Below are positions 53,699 through 62,318 of a stretch of DNA of 64,000 nucleotides, piece by piece. This DNA comes from Pseudomonas graminis (GTDB taxonomy: Bacteria > Pseudomonadota > Gammaproteobacteria > Pseudomonadales > Pseudomonadaceae), in the NCBI RefSeq assembly GCF_013201545.1, contig NZ_CP053746.1, positions 4,912,501 through 4,976,500 of the forward strand, in the 5' to 3' direction. A program made the position numbers and the translations under genes. Position 1 is the first letter of the stretch; each line of letters opens with the position of its first letter. The notes under the pieces are model-generated. The model worked only from the letters and a program-made list of their open reading frames with translations. It was not told the origin of the DNA and made no database searches.

Positions 53699-54418
53699 AT
53701 GGCCCATCATGACTTTGCCGGCAAGCGGATTCTGGTCACCGGCGCAGGCAAGGGCATTGGCCGGGAAACCGTGCAGTGGCTGGAGCGCTGCGGTGCAGAG
53801 GTGATCGCCATGGGGCGCAATCCGAAGGATCTGGCCTATTGCGCACACTCGGCGGTGGCGGACCTGGCCGACGTCGACGCCACCCGCGCGGCCGTGGCCT
53901 CGGTGCTGCCCATCGACCTGTTGGTTAACTGCGCGGGGGTGGTCGAGCTGGAATCATTTCTCGACACGTCGGTCGAGACCTTCGATCACTTGATGGCGGT
54001 CAACACCCGGGCGCCCATGGTCGTTGCGCAAATTGTCGCCCGCGACCTGATCGCTCGCGGCGTACCGGGCGCCTTCGTCAACGTCTCAAGCCTCGCCGCT
54101 GCGGTGGGCACCCGGGATCATCTGGCGTACTGCGCGTCGAAAGCCGCGCTGGATGCCATGACCCGGGTCATGGCCGTTGAGCTTGGCCCCTACGGCATTC
54201 GGGTCAACAGTGTGAATCCGGTGGTGACACTGACGCCGATGGCAGACAAGGCCTGGAGCGACCCGGTCAAGGCCGGCGCGATGCTGTCGCGGATTCCCCT
54301 GGGCCGCTTCGTTCAGCCCGGGGAAATCGCCGCGACCATCGCCTTTTTACTCAGCGAAGACGCCGGCATGATCAACGGCGTGACCCTGACCGTGGACGGC
54401 GGTTTCAGCGCGGGTTGA
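53699..54418 (+). CDS. SDR-family L-xylulose reductase-like dehydrogenase
   Basis: A 239-residue short-chain dehydrogenase. The coenzyme site is RILVTGAGKGIGRETVQ, LLVNCAGVVEL marks the central sheet, the catalytic Ser lies in VNVSSLAAA and the Tyr-Lys pair in YCASKAALD. Recalled from memory, the whole sequence tracks human dicarbonyl/L-xylulose reductase (DCXR), including VARDLIARGVPGAFVNVSS and WSDPVKAGAMLSRIPLG. A polyol/ketose interconversion such as xylitol/L-xylulose is therefore the leading idea. It ends the transporter operon; no sugar kinase is nearby. Confidence 0.9.
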   Translation: MAHHDFAGKRILVTGAGKGIGRETVQWLERCGAEVIAMGRNPKDLAYCAHSAVADLADVDATRAAVASVLPIDLLVNCAGVVELESFLDTSVETFDHLMAVNTRAPMVVAQIVARDLIARGVPGAFVNVSSLAAAVGTRDHLAYCASKAALDAMTRVMAVELGPYGIRVNSVNPVVTLTPMADKAWSDPVKAGAMLSRIPLGRFVQPGEIAATIAFLLSEDAGMINGVTLTVDGGFSAG

Positions 54419-54439
54419 TGCCCGCGCCCAAGGCCTGGC

Positions 54440-55159
54440 TCAGGCCCACAAGGTGCGGCCGAAGAAGGTCAGCGTGCGGTCCATGGCCAGTTGCGCCCAG
54501 ACCGGGTCGTATTGCGTGCCCGGAATCCGGCCAGGGCCGACGGCTTCTTCGTTGGCAAAGGCGTGGTGCGCCAGGTAGCGATGGAATTCGATGTCAACGC
54601 CGCCTTCGCTGAGCTTGGCTTCGAGCTGATCGACGCCGTCCGCCGGGAAGAATTCATCCTGGGTGCCCCAGTGCGCCATCACCGGCACCTTGATCGCGGC
54701 AGGGTCGAGGAATTCCAGCGGCGGCATGCCGTAGAAGGCCACACCGGCGGACAGCTCGGGGATGAAGTTCAGCGCCAGCAGGGTCAGTGCGCCGCCCATG
54801 CAAAAGCCGGTGACACCGACTTTCTGGCTGTGGCCCTTGAGGTACTGCACGGCGCCGCGGATGTCCTGGTTGGCGGCATCGGCGAAGTCGAGTTTGTCCA
54901 TCAAATGGTGGGCTTCTTCTTCCTCGACCGTCATTTCGCCGCGATAAAGATCAGGCACCAGCGCCAGGTACCCGGACGCCGCCAGCCGATCAGCCACGCC
55001 ACGGATCTGATCGTTCAGGCCCCACCATTCCTGAATCACCACCACGGCCGGTGCGCCTTCGGTCTTGGCCGGGCTGGCCAGGTAGCCACTCAGTTCTTTG
55101 CCGTCCGGGCGTTTGAACGTGATGGTCTTGCCCGTTGCTTGTGTCGATGCTTGAGTCAT
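54440..55159 (-). CDS. Dienelactone hydrolase-family protein
   Basis: A 239-residue cytoplasmic alpha/beta hydrolase of the DLH family. The nucleophile is Cys in VGVTGFCMGGALTLLA, the acid is in VMAHWGTQDEFFPADGV, and the His is in RYLAHHAFANEEA. DLH proteins open lactone rings such as dienelactone in aromatic degradation, but many relatives have other ester substrates. No aromatic catabolic genes are near. It ends close to the SDR gene, which runs the other way. Confidence 0.9.
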   Translation of the reverse strand: MTQASTQATGKTITFKRPDGKELSGYLASPAKTEGAPAVVVIQEWWGLNDQIRGVADRLAASGYLALVPDLYRGEMTVEEEEAHHLMDKLDFADAANQDIRGAVQYLKGHSQKVGVTGFCMGGALTLLALNFIPELSAGVAFYGMPPLEFLDPAAIKVPVMAHWGTQDEFFPADGVDQLEAKLSEGGVDIEFHRYLAHHAFANEEAVGPGRIPGTQYDPVWAQLAMDRTLTFFGRTLWA

Positions 55160-55290
55160 GGGGTTCTCCGGAAAAGAAATTCGGTTGGATCAGCAGCGTG
55201 AGACGACTGACCGTCAGTTCTACGGCAGCAACACGACGGTGAACAGCGTGACCCACGTGAAATTACTGACAGGTTCGGCGTGAACCCCGT

Positions 55291-55818
55291 TCAACCGTTT
55301 TGCAGATCCGTGCCCATGGCAGCGCCGGTCATGTCTCGACGACGCTCGTCACGTGGGGCAGCGCGATGCTCGCGCAACTGCTTTTTCAGGGTGGCCGCCG
55401 AGGGCGCATAAAGAAAGCCGAACGACACGCTGTTGCGTCGGCCTTTCACCGCGTGGTGCATCAAGTGTGCGTGGTAGAGGCGTTTGAGGTAGCGACTGCG
55501 CGGCCGTGGTCTCGAAGGCCAATGGCGATGGACCATTCCGTCGTGGAACAGCATGTAAATCAGGCCGAACGCCGCGACGCCTGCGCCCACCCATTGCAGC
55601 GGGTCATGGCCGTGGTTGCCGGCAACGATCAGCGCGACCGCCACCATGCCCAGGGCCAGCAAATAAATATCGTTGGTTTCGAAGGCGCCGAGCTGTTCTT
55701 CGTGGTGGGATTTGTGCAGGAACCAGCCCCAGCCGTGCATGACGTACTTGTGGGCCAGAAAGCCGACCCCTTCCATGGCGACAAGGGTGAGGAGAAAAAT
55801 CGTGAAGTTGAAGATCAT
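55291..55818 (-). CDS. crtZ: Beta-carotene hydroxylase CrtZ-like
   Basis: A 175-residue di-iron membrane hydroxylase of the fatty-acid hydroxylase superfamily. The histidine boxes are HKYVMHG, HKSHHEE, HDGMVHRHW and HAHLMHHAVKG, as in CrtZ, which converts beta-carotene to zeaxanthin. Hydrophobic segments include IFNFTIFLLTLVAMEGVGFL and a middle pair. No crtE, crtB, crtI or crtY gene is in the window, so the enzyme may act with genes elsewhere or on another substrate. The start is the ATG at 55818; the frame extends further without a better site. Confidence 0.88.
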   Translation of the reverse strand: MIFNFTIFLLTLVAMEGVGFLAHKYVMHGWGWFLHKSHHEEQLGAFETNDIYLLALGMVAVALIVAGNHGHDPLQWVGAGVAAFGLIYMLFHDGMVHRHWPSRPRPRSRYLKRLYHAHLMHHAVKGRRNSVSFGFLYAPSAATLKKQLREHRAAPRDERRRDMTGAAMGTDLQNG

Positions 55819-56018
55819 AGCGTCGGGAAGGCCGATGGGTCTGGACGTCGACGTGCAGCATACCGGGGTCACGGGAAATTTCCAGATTCGCGCTCACAAC
55901 GTTTGCTTTCCTGACCAACCGATGTAAAAAATGGCCCCATGGGTGAGCGTCCCGGACGTTCACTGTATTCGTGCCCTGCCCCCTCGCGGCGGCCGGCACC
56001 GCTTTCAAGGAATCAAGA

Positions 56019-57392
56019 ATGGCTCCAAGACACGTCATCAACGCTTCGGTCAGCCCCAAGGGCAGCCTGGAAACACTCTCGCAGCGTGAAGTCCAGCAAC
56101 TCAGCGCCGCAGGCTCCGGCAGCATCTATACCCTTTTCCGCCAGTGCGCCCTGGCCATTCTCAACACCGGCGCCCATGTCGATAACGCCAAAACCATCCT
56201 CGAGGCCTACCAGGACTTCGAAGTGCGCATCCACCAGCAGGACCGTGGCGTGCGCCTCGAACTGCTGAACGCCCCGGCCGACGCCTTCGTCGACGGCGAG
56301 ATGATCGCCAGCACCCGGGAAATGCTGTTCAGCGCCCTGCGCGACATCGTCTACACCGAGAGCGAGCTCGACAGCCAGCGCATCGACCTGAGCAGCTCCC
56401 AGGGCATCACCGATTACGTTTTCCACCTGCTGCGCAACGCCCGGACCCTGCGCCCCGGCGTCGAACCGAAGATGGTGGTGTGCTGGGGCGGTCACTCGAT
56501 CAACACCGAAGAATACAAATACACCAAGAAAGTCGGCCATGAGCTGGGCCTGCGCAAGCTGGACATCTGCACCGGCTGTGGCCCTGGCGTGATGAAAGGC
56601 CCGATGAAGGGCGCGACCATTGCCCACGCCAAGCAGCGCATCACCGGCGGCCGTTATCTGGGCCTGACCGAGCCGGGCATCATTGCGGCCGAGGCGCCGA
56701 ATCCGATCGTCAACGAGCTGGTCATCCTGCCGGACATCGAAAAGCGCCTGGAAGCCTTCGTCCGTGTCGGCCACGGCATCATCATTTTCCCGGGTGGCGC
56801 AGGCACGGCAGAGGAATTCCTCTACCTGCTCGGCATCCTCATGCACCCGGACAACCAGGACCTGCCGTTCCCGGTCATTCTCACCGGCCCGAAAAGCACG
56901 GCGCCGTACCTGGAGCAACTGCACGCGTTCGTCGGCGCGACACTGGGCGACGCCGCGCACAAGCATTATCAGATCATCATCGACGACCCGTCTGAAGTGG
57001 CGCGGCAGATGACCCTGGGCCTTGCGTCGGTTCGCCAGTTCCGCCGCGACCGCGCTGACGCGTTCCACTTCAACTGGCTGCTGAAGATCGAAGAGAGCTT
57101 CCAGCGTCCGTTCGATCCGACCCACGCCAACATGGCCAGCCTGCAACTGCGCCGCGACCTGCCGCCCCACGAACTGGCCGCCAACCTGCGCCGGGCGTTC
57201 TCCGGGATCGTGGCGGGCAACGTCAAGGACAAGGGCATTCGCCTGATCGAGGAACACGGCCCGTACGAAATCCACGGCGACGCGGAAGTGATGCAGCCGC
57301 TCGACAAGCTGTTGCAGGCCTTCGTCGAGCAGCACCGGATGAAACTGCCGGGCGGCGCGGCGTATGTGCCGTGTTATCGAGTGGTTTCCTGA
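56019..57392 (+). CDS. ppnN: Nucleotide 5'-monophosphate nucleosidase PpnN
   Basis: A 457-residue LOG-family nucleosidase that cleaves purine and pyrimidine 5'-monophosphates to base and ribose-5-phosphate. In E. coli the homologue (YgdH) is stimulated by (p)ppGpp. The signatures are TGCGPGVMKGPMKGATIAHA and IIFPGGAGTAEEFLYLLGIL. The N-terminal 140 residues and the C-terminal tail are typical of this long subclass. The ATG at 56019 follows AAGGAATCAAGA. REP elements lie beyond the stop. Confidence 0.92.
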   Translation: MAPRHVINASVSPKGSLETLSQREVQQLSAAGSGSIYTLFRQCALAILNTGAHVDNAKTILEAYQDFEVRIHQQDRGVRLELLNAPADAFVDGEMIASTREMLFSALRDIVYTESELDSQRIDLSSSQGITDYVFHLLRNARTLRPGVEPKMVVCWGGHSINTEEYKYTKKVGHELGLRKLDICTGCGPGVMKGPMKGATIAHAKQRITGGRYLGLTEPGIIAAEAPNPIVNELVILPDIEKRLEAFVRVGHGIIIFPGGAGTAEEFLYLLGILMHPDNQDLPFPVILTGPKSTAPYLEQLHAFVGATLGDAAHKHYQIIIDDPSEVARQMTLGLASVRQFRRDRADAFHFNWLLKIEESFQRPFDPTHANMASLQLRRDLPPHELAANLRRAFSGIVAGNVKDKGIRLIEEHGPYEIHGDAEVMQPLDKLLQAFVEQHRMKLPGGAAYVPCYRVVS

Positions 57393-57457
57393 CTCAGCTG
57401 ACGCGAGCTCTCTGACATCCGGCGATCTGCCACGCTGTCTGGAATAAACGCAGTTCC

Positions 57458-57564
57458 TGTGGGAGCGAGCTTGCTCGCGAAGAGGCCCGCTCAGCCAACT
57501 CATCTCTGGCGGCTGTGTAGCCGCCTTCGTGAGCAAGGTAGAGCGCCACCCCGGTCACTCCCAC
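57458..57564. repeat. REP pair with the extended variant (family B)
   Basis: A standard unit, TGTGGGAGCGAGCTTGCTCG at about 57459-57478, then a GGCGGCT/AGCCGCC hairpin at about 57508-57525, then an inverted variant unit (GTGAGCAAGGTAGAGCGCCA onward) at 57530-57564. The variant carries the same inserted stem as at 33545-33867. Confidence 0.8.
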
Positions 57565-57615
57565 AAGTGTTATGCCGCAAGTACCAGCATCTCCACGAAA
57601 TTCCGGAACCCACCC

Positions 57616-58209
57616 ATGATCCACATCCGCCCCATGACCGCCGACGACTTCGCGGTCTTCTGGCCCACCTTTCAGGCTGTTGTTCTGGCGCAGGAAACCT
57701 ACGCCTACGCCCCCGACCTGAGCGTCGAGCAAGCCCGGCACCTGTGGCTGGAATATCCGCTGCACACACTGATCGCCGAAGAAGACGGCATATTGCTGGG
57801 CAGCTATTACCTCAAGGCCAACGCGGCCGGCCCTGGCAGCCATGTCAGCAACTGCGGCTACATGGTCACCCCGGCCGCGCGCGGTCGTGGCGTCGCGCGC
57901 CTGATGTGCGAGCACTCTCAGCAACTGGCGCTGGACAGCGGCTTCTCGGCCATGCAGTTCAACTCCGTGGTCGCCACCAACGACGTCGCCGTCGCGCTCT
58001 GGCAGAAACTCGGTTTTGAGATCGTCGGCCGTCTGCCCCGCGCTTACCGCCATGCCCGGCTCGGGCTGGTGGATTGTCTGGTGATGTACAAATGGCTGGC
58101 GGACATGCCGTCCTCGCGCAAAGCCAAAAGCCCGTTGCTGATCGGGCGCAAGAACATCGAATCGGTGATCTCCCGCCCCCGGCGCAAGCCCTCTGACGGG
58201 CCTGTCTGA
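57616..58209 (+). CDS. GNAT-family acetyltransferase (197 aa)
   Basis: A 197-residue GNAT protein. It begins MIHIRPMTADDFAVFWPTFQ, and the acetyl-CoA site is YMVTPAARGRGVARLMCEHS. The later motifs are NSVVATNDVAVALWQKLGFE and a basic C-terminal tail (GRKNIESVISRPRRKPSDG). The substrate is not evident. The frame is open upstream into the REP region; the ATG at 57616 gives the usual family start. Confidence 0.88.
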   Translation: MIHIRPMTADDFAVFWPTFQAVVLAQETYAYAPDLSVEQARHLWLEYPLHTLIAEEDGILLGSYYLKANAAGPGSHVSNCGYMVTPAARGRGVARLMCEHSQQLALDSGFSAMQFNSVVATNDVAVALWQKLGFEIVGRLPRAYRHARLGLVDCLVMYKWLADMPSSRKAKSPLLIGRKNIESVISRPRRKPSDGPV

Positions 58210-58356
58210 TCTTTCCGGCATCGACTCCCCACGCCGGCATGGCGCGTTTGGGGCGCTGCATGGCGCTTTCAAACTTGCCGGAATGCCATCTCTCGACGAT
58301 TCTCTATGCACGGCCAGACCGGCCGTGCTCACAAGAAACGCGCCGGAGAGGCCAGC

Positions 58357-58803
58357 ATGACGACCGTAGCCGAACTACTGAAGTTGAAAGACTCACACCA
58401 CGCTGACGTCCATACCGTCGGGCCCGAACAGATGGTCATCGAGGCGATCAAATTGATGGCCGAGAAAAACATCGGCGCCGTGCCCGTGGTCCGGGCCGGC
58501 AAGGTGGTCGGCATCGTCAGCGAGCGGGATTACGCCCGCAAGATGGAGCTAAAGGGCCGCGCTTCGGCCGGGACCCCCGTCAGCGACATCATGACCCACG
58601 AGGTACAGACCGTGGGTTCGCAGCACACCGTCGAGCACTGCATGAACATCATGACCGACCGCCGATTGCGCCACTTGCCGGTGGTGGACGAGGGCCGGCT
58701 GATCGGCCTGTTATCCATCGGCGACCTGGTCAAGGCGGCCATCGCCGAGCAGGCCAGGCTGATCGAAAAAATGCAGGAATACATTCGCGGCGAAAGCTAC
58801 TGA
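58357..58803 (+). CDS. CBS-domain pair protein
   Basis: A 148-residue soluble protein made of two CBS domains (AIKLMAEKNIGAVPVVRAG, then VEHCMNIMTDRRLRHLPVVD). Such stand-alone pairs bind adenine nucleotides or NAD and regulate partners. The GGAGAG site lies just before the ATG. The gene is closed by the hairpin at 58818-58845. The partner protein is not evident from neighbours. Confidence 0.9.
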   Translation: MTTVAELLKLKDSHHADVHTVGPEQMVIEAIKLMAEKNIGAVPVVRAGKVVGIVSERDYARKMELKGRASAGTPVSDIMTHEVQTVGSQHTVEHCMNIMTDRRLRHLPVVDEGRLIGLLSIGDLVKAAIAEQARLIEKMQEYIRGESY

Positions 58804-58817
58804 GCCCTCAGACGAAA

Positions 58818-58845
58818 AAGCCGGAGCTTCATGGGCTCCGGCTTT
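58818..58845. terminator. Bidirectional terminator between CBS and chemoreceptor genes
   Basis: AAAGCCGGAGC and GCTCCGGCTTT form a perfect 11-bp stem with a six-base loop, and T-rich sequence follows on the plus strand (GTCTT). The chemoreceptor gene ends at 58872 from the other side. Confidence 0.85.
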
Positions 58846-58871
58846 GTCTTGCGCAGTGAATGGGTCGCTGC

Positions 58872-60878
58872 TTAGCGAACCTTGAAGCGATCGATCATCG
58901 CCACCAGCCGCTCGTTGGATGCCATCAGCGCGTCAACGCTGGTGTCGGTCTGCTGACCACAGCCCACCAGTTCACCGACCATGTGCCGAATGGCGATCAT
59001 GTTCTGGTTGATCTCCTCGGTCACGGCGCTCTGCTCCTCTGCCGCAGTTGCAATGTGCGCGCTCAAATCATGGATGCGCAGCACCGAACCGGCCATGCCA
59101 TCCAGGCCTTCGTTGACCCGCGACGTGCGGTCCGCGGTCGACTGGCAGCTGACCTTGGTTTTTTCCATGGCGCCCACCGCGGTGCTCACGCCCTGCTCCA
59201 GCCGCGCGAGCATCTCGTTGATCTCCGACGTGCTCTGCTGAGTGCGACCGGCCAGCGCCCGCACCTCATCGGCCACCACCGCGAAGCCACGGCCCTGCTC
59301 GCCCGCCCGCGCGGCTTCGATGGCTGCGTTCAGGGCCAGCAGGTTGGTTTGCTGGGCGATGCCGCCGATGACCCCAAGCACATCAGTGATGCGCTTGGCG
59401 TCAACCTGCATTTCCTGCACGTATTTAGTGGCGTCTTCGACTTCCGCCACCAACGCCCGCACGCTGACCGACGCTTCGTCGACGACGTCACGGGAACGCT
59501 GGGCGGCATCGTTCGCCGATTGAGTAAAGCTCGCCGTCTGCGTCGCGCTCTCGGCGACGCTGTCGGCGGTGGCGCTCATCTCGTTGATCGCGGTCACGGC
59601 CTGATCGGTTTCCGAGGCGTGACGGTTAAGGATCTGGTTGATGTTGCGCGACTGGTCCTGCAACTGCACCAGCCCGGCCGAGATCTGCTCGGTGCCGCTG
59701 CGCACCTCGACAATCATGGCTTGCTGGAAGGCAATGAACTTGTTGACCGAATGGCCGACAGCGTCCAGTTCGTCTTGGCCTTTGATCGGAATACGGCGGG
59801 TCAGGTCGGCTTCACCCGAAGACAGCGCGTCGATGTTGGTGCGCAGCACGGTCAGGCGTGCCAGCAGGCGATGGAAAGCAAAGCCCAGCACCACCAGCAG
59901 CAGAATGACCAGTGGAATCTGCAACCAGCCCAGGGTCTTGAGCACTTCGGTGCTGCTGGCGGTGAGCATGGCCGTCGGCAGCGACGTGGCGATGACCCAC
60001 GGCGTGCCCACGACCGGCCGCAGGAAGAAGGTCAGGTCACCCAGTTGCGGGTCAATGTATTCTTGGGAATAGACAGCGTCGCCGGAGACTTTGCCCAGGC
60101 CGTCCTGAATGGCCTTGGCGAACATCGACTGGCCGCTGAAGCCGGAAATGTTCTTGAGGATGATTTCGCCGGGAATGCGGCTCTGGTTGGTGAGGATCTT
60201 GCCGTCACGCTCGACGATCATCACCTGACCCTGGATGTCTTTTTCCTTCTCCTGGATCAGGCCGTTGAAGAAGCCCAGGGTAACGTCGATGGTCGAGACG
60301 CCATACAGCGCGCCATCCTTGTAAATGCCCATGGCGCAGTTGGTGCGCGGCTGCGGGCTGGCTTCGTCCTGATAGGCAGCGGCCCAGGCGCATTTGCCCT
60401 TGGGTGCGTTCTGCCCGGCACGGTGCCACGGCTGTTCCCAGTAGTTGGGTGCAGGGTCGGAGTTCCAGAACGTGCTCACCACCAACTGGCCGCTGCCGTC
60501 GCGGTGGACAAACGAGCTGTGCTTGTTGCGCCCCGGGGTGCGCTTGTCCGGCATCGGCCAGACGCCGCCACCAAAGACTTTCTGATCGCCATATTGATCG
60601 ACCAGGCCTGGCAACACTTTGTCGATGCCATCGCTGTCCAGCAGCGGCACCGCCTGGGTGATCGCCCGGGACTGGGCCTCGACGCGGGCCAGGTCCGAGA
60701 GGATGCGCGAACCGATCTGGTCGACCTGGCTCAGCACCACCTGCTCCTGGGTCGCGCGGACCTTGGGCGTGACCAGATGCACGATGCCCTGCTCGGTGAT
60801 CACCGCGATCACCACAATCAAGGCCACAAATATGACCGTGTAGCGCGCCTGCACTGTTTTAAACATCGTCGACCCCAT
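58872..60878 (-). CDS. Methyl-accepting chemotaxis protein (dCache sensor)
   Basis: A 668-residue chemoreceptor. An N-terminal membrane helix (about 12-32) is followed by a large periplasmic double-Cache-type sensor (about 35-310; [15 protein letters not shown] and [18 protein letters not shown] are visible). A second helix ([17 protein letters not shown]) is followed by HAMP, and the signalling domain has the conserved hairpin [20 protein letters not shown] and [19 protein letters not shown]. The ligand is not deducible by eye. There is an in-frame ATG at 60866; the first ATG at 60878 is given. Confidence 0.93.
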   Translation of the reverse strand: MGSTMFKTVQARYTVIFVALIVVIAVITEQGIVHLVTPKVRATQEQVVLSQVDQIGSRILSDLARVEAQSRAITQAVPLLDSDGIDKVLPGLVDQYGDQKVFGGGVWPMPDKRTPGRNKHSSFVHRDGSGQLVVSTFWNSDPAPNYWEQPWHRAGQNAPKGKCAWAAAYQDEASPQPRTNCAMGIYKDGALYGVSTIDVTLGFFNGLIQEKEKDIQGQVMIVERDGKILTNQSRIPGEIILKNISGFSGQSMFAKAIQDGLGKVSGDAVYSQEYIDPQLGDLTFFLRPVVGTPWVIATSLPTAMLTASSTEVLKTLGWLQIPLVILLLVVLGFAFHRLLARLTVLRTNIDALSSGEADLTRRIPIKGQDELDAVGHSVNKFIAFQQAMIVEVRSGTEQISAGLVQLQDQSRNINQILNRHASETDQAVTAINEMSATADSVAESATQTASFTQSANDAAQRSRDVVDEASVSVRALVAEVEDATKYVQEMQVDAKRITDVLGVIGGIAQQTNLLALNAAIEAARAGEQGRGFAVVADEVRALAGRTQQSTSEINEMLARLEQGVSTAVGAMEKTKVSCQSTADRTSRVNEGLDGMAGSVLRIHDLSAHIATAAEEQSAVTEEINQNMIAIRHMVGELVGCGQQTDTSVDALMASNERLVAMIDRFKVR

Positions 60879-60982
60879 GCCAAATATTTTGTAATTGTTT
60901 TGCGTACTCCTGATGAGCTATCGACCGCAAGTCGACAAGGATGAGGGGCTGCGGAAAGGTTTTTTCACCGCGCAGCGGGGCG

Positions 60983-61732
60983 TCATTGCACTGGCAGGAA
61001 GTTCAGGAACAGCAGGCTCTGGGCGTAATTCAAGCCGATGCGTCTATATCGCTCGTCGAGCATCTGGGTGAGCAGATCAAGGCGCGCCACGATCTTGCCA
61101 AATTCGGTGGCGAAGCTGAGGTTGCTGCCCTCCTCCGAAATCTCGTTGGAGAACAGCAACAGCTCGCCATTGGCGTTCTGGCGCTGGCTCAGCAGCCAGG
61201 TGGCCTTCTCGATATTGCGCGCGGCGTTGCTGACGAAGGTCGGGTTGATCTGGTCGGTCATGAAGAATTCAAAGCGCCCGCCGTGGGCCGTGACCAGCAT
61301 GCTGCCAATGGCATAAATGAAGGCGCCTACGCGATCGCCGAGAAACTCCGGGCTCAGGGCGTAGCTCAGCGCCGCAAGGTCGCGCCGGGTGCCCAGCTGC
61401 GGCAACGGCTTTCGCTGCTCAACGGCCTCGCGCACGTTGCGCTCTGCGGCAGCGGCGTCAACAAAGCCGGACTTGCGCCACTCACCAGGATTGCGCAGGT
61501 AGAGCTTGTTCATCAGCAGATAGAGGCTGTCGAGGTTATCGCGCATGGCCAGTGTCGCCATGCGGTCCACGCTGGTCTGGAAAAACTCCTGGGGGCGCGT
61601 CTCGCTGAACTGCGTGGCGACGTCCTGACCGTCCTGGCGGGTACAACCTGCCGCGCCGAGCCCAAAAATGCACAGGGCGAACAGCGGGCGAAGGCGTCGG
61701 CAAACGGAAAAAACAGTGAACACGGCGAGCAT
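60983..61732 (-). CDS. Hypothetical lipoprotein (249 aa)
   Basis: A predicted lipoprotein. The N-terminus (MLAVFTVFSVCRRLRPLFAL, then CIFGLGAAGC) has the lipobox GAAGC at about residue 30. The mature part is largely helical, with repeats of charged helices (LYLLMNKLYLRNPGEW, VREAVEQRKPLPQL, ATEFGKIVARLDLLTQML). I do not recognise the family; relatives are known from Pseudomonas only as hypothetical. The ATG at 61732 is used; a TTG three codons upstream is also possible. Confidence 0.8.
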   Translation of the reverse strand: MLAVFTVFSVCRRLRPLFALCIFGLGAAGCTRQDGQDVATQFSETRPQEFFQTSVDRMATLAMRDNLDSLYLLMNKLYLRNPGEWRKSGFVDAAAAERNVREAVEQRKPLPQLGTRRDLAALSYALSPEFLGDRVGAFIYAIGSMLVTAHGGRFEFFMTDQINPTFVSNAARNIEKATWLLSQRQNANGELLLFSNEISEEGSNLSFATEFGKIVARLDLLTQMLDERYRRIGLNYAQSLLFLNFLPVQ

Positions 61733-61906
61733 CAATCCCAAGCTTCAACGGACTGGACGCCGCGTGAATCGCCGCGTCCCGGCCAAGGTCAGAACGGCTC
61801 ACGGCCAAAAAGTGCAATTCGGGCGGCAAGCTTCCATAGATCGTGCGTCGGGCCGCAGCTCAATGATCAGCTAGGTCGCCATCAATCTCGCAGTGTGATT
61901 GCCGAC

Positions 61907-61932
61907 GCCTTCCCGGCTAAAGCCGGTCCTAC
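61907..61932. repeat. Single REP unit (family A)
   Basis: CTTCCCGGCTAAAGCCGGTC at about 61909-61928. The preceding ATCAATCTCGCAGTGTGAT repeats the second half of the family A spacer seen at 7833, 31440 and 41342, so this looks like a half pair. Confidence 0.75.
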
Positions 61933-61979
61933 TAAAAGCAGCGCGTACAGTCAGCAAGCATCGCGGCGACCTCGACTGA

Positions 61980-62299
61980 GGGACCGGCTTCAGCCGGGAA
62001 GCCGTGGCCGTTGCCGTGGCCGTTGCTTTTGATCTTCATACGCAGGAAGTCCAGACGACACCCATCGCGACTTGGGTGCAGGCTGGACGGAGGTCCCGCG
62101 GAGTGGGCCGAGCCGCATGGATGCGGCGAGAGTGCCGTCAGGACATGGATGTCCGTTCGGCGCGGGCCCACGGAGCGGGACCGGAGTGAAGGTATTCCGA
62201 CGAAGGAGGAACCCAACCAGGAGCAAAGCACCCTTGGTTACTTGGGGTGCTTTTCCAAGTAACTCGCCGAAGGCGAAACGTCTGCCCCCAGGCAGACGC
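61980..62299. repeat. Copy B of the multi-hairpin dispersed repeat (inverted)
   Basis: The reverse complement of the block at 7403-7716, starting with the REP unit GGACCGGCTTCAGCCGGGAA and ending with TCTGCCCCCAGGCAGACGC. All the palindromes of copy A are kept: GCCGCAT/ATGCGGC, GGACAT/ATGTCC, TTACTTGG/CCAAGTAA and GGCAGAC/GTCTGCC. Most differences fall outside the stems, for example in TTGCTCCTGGTTGGG versus TGCTTCTGGCTAGG. Confidence 0.88.
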
Positions 62300-62318
62300 T
62301 GTTGATGTTAAGAGCGGA

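Larger units (their letters stand above)
61733..62318. other. Non-coding repeat region before the siderophore receptor gene
   Basis: About 586 bases holding a REP unit at 61907-61932, the inverted repeat copy at 61980-62299 and unique sequence from 61733 to 61885. No gene is evident. Confidence 0.6.
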
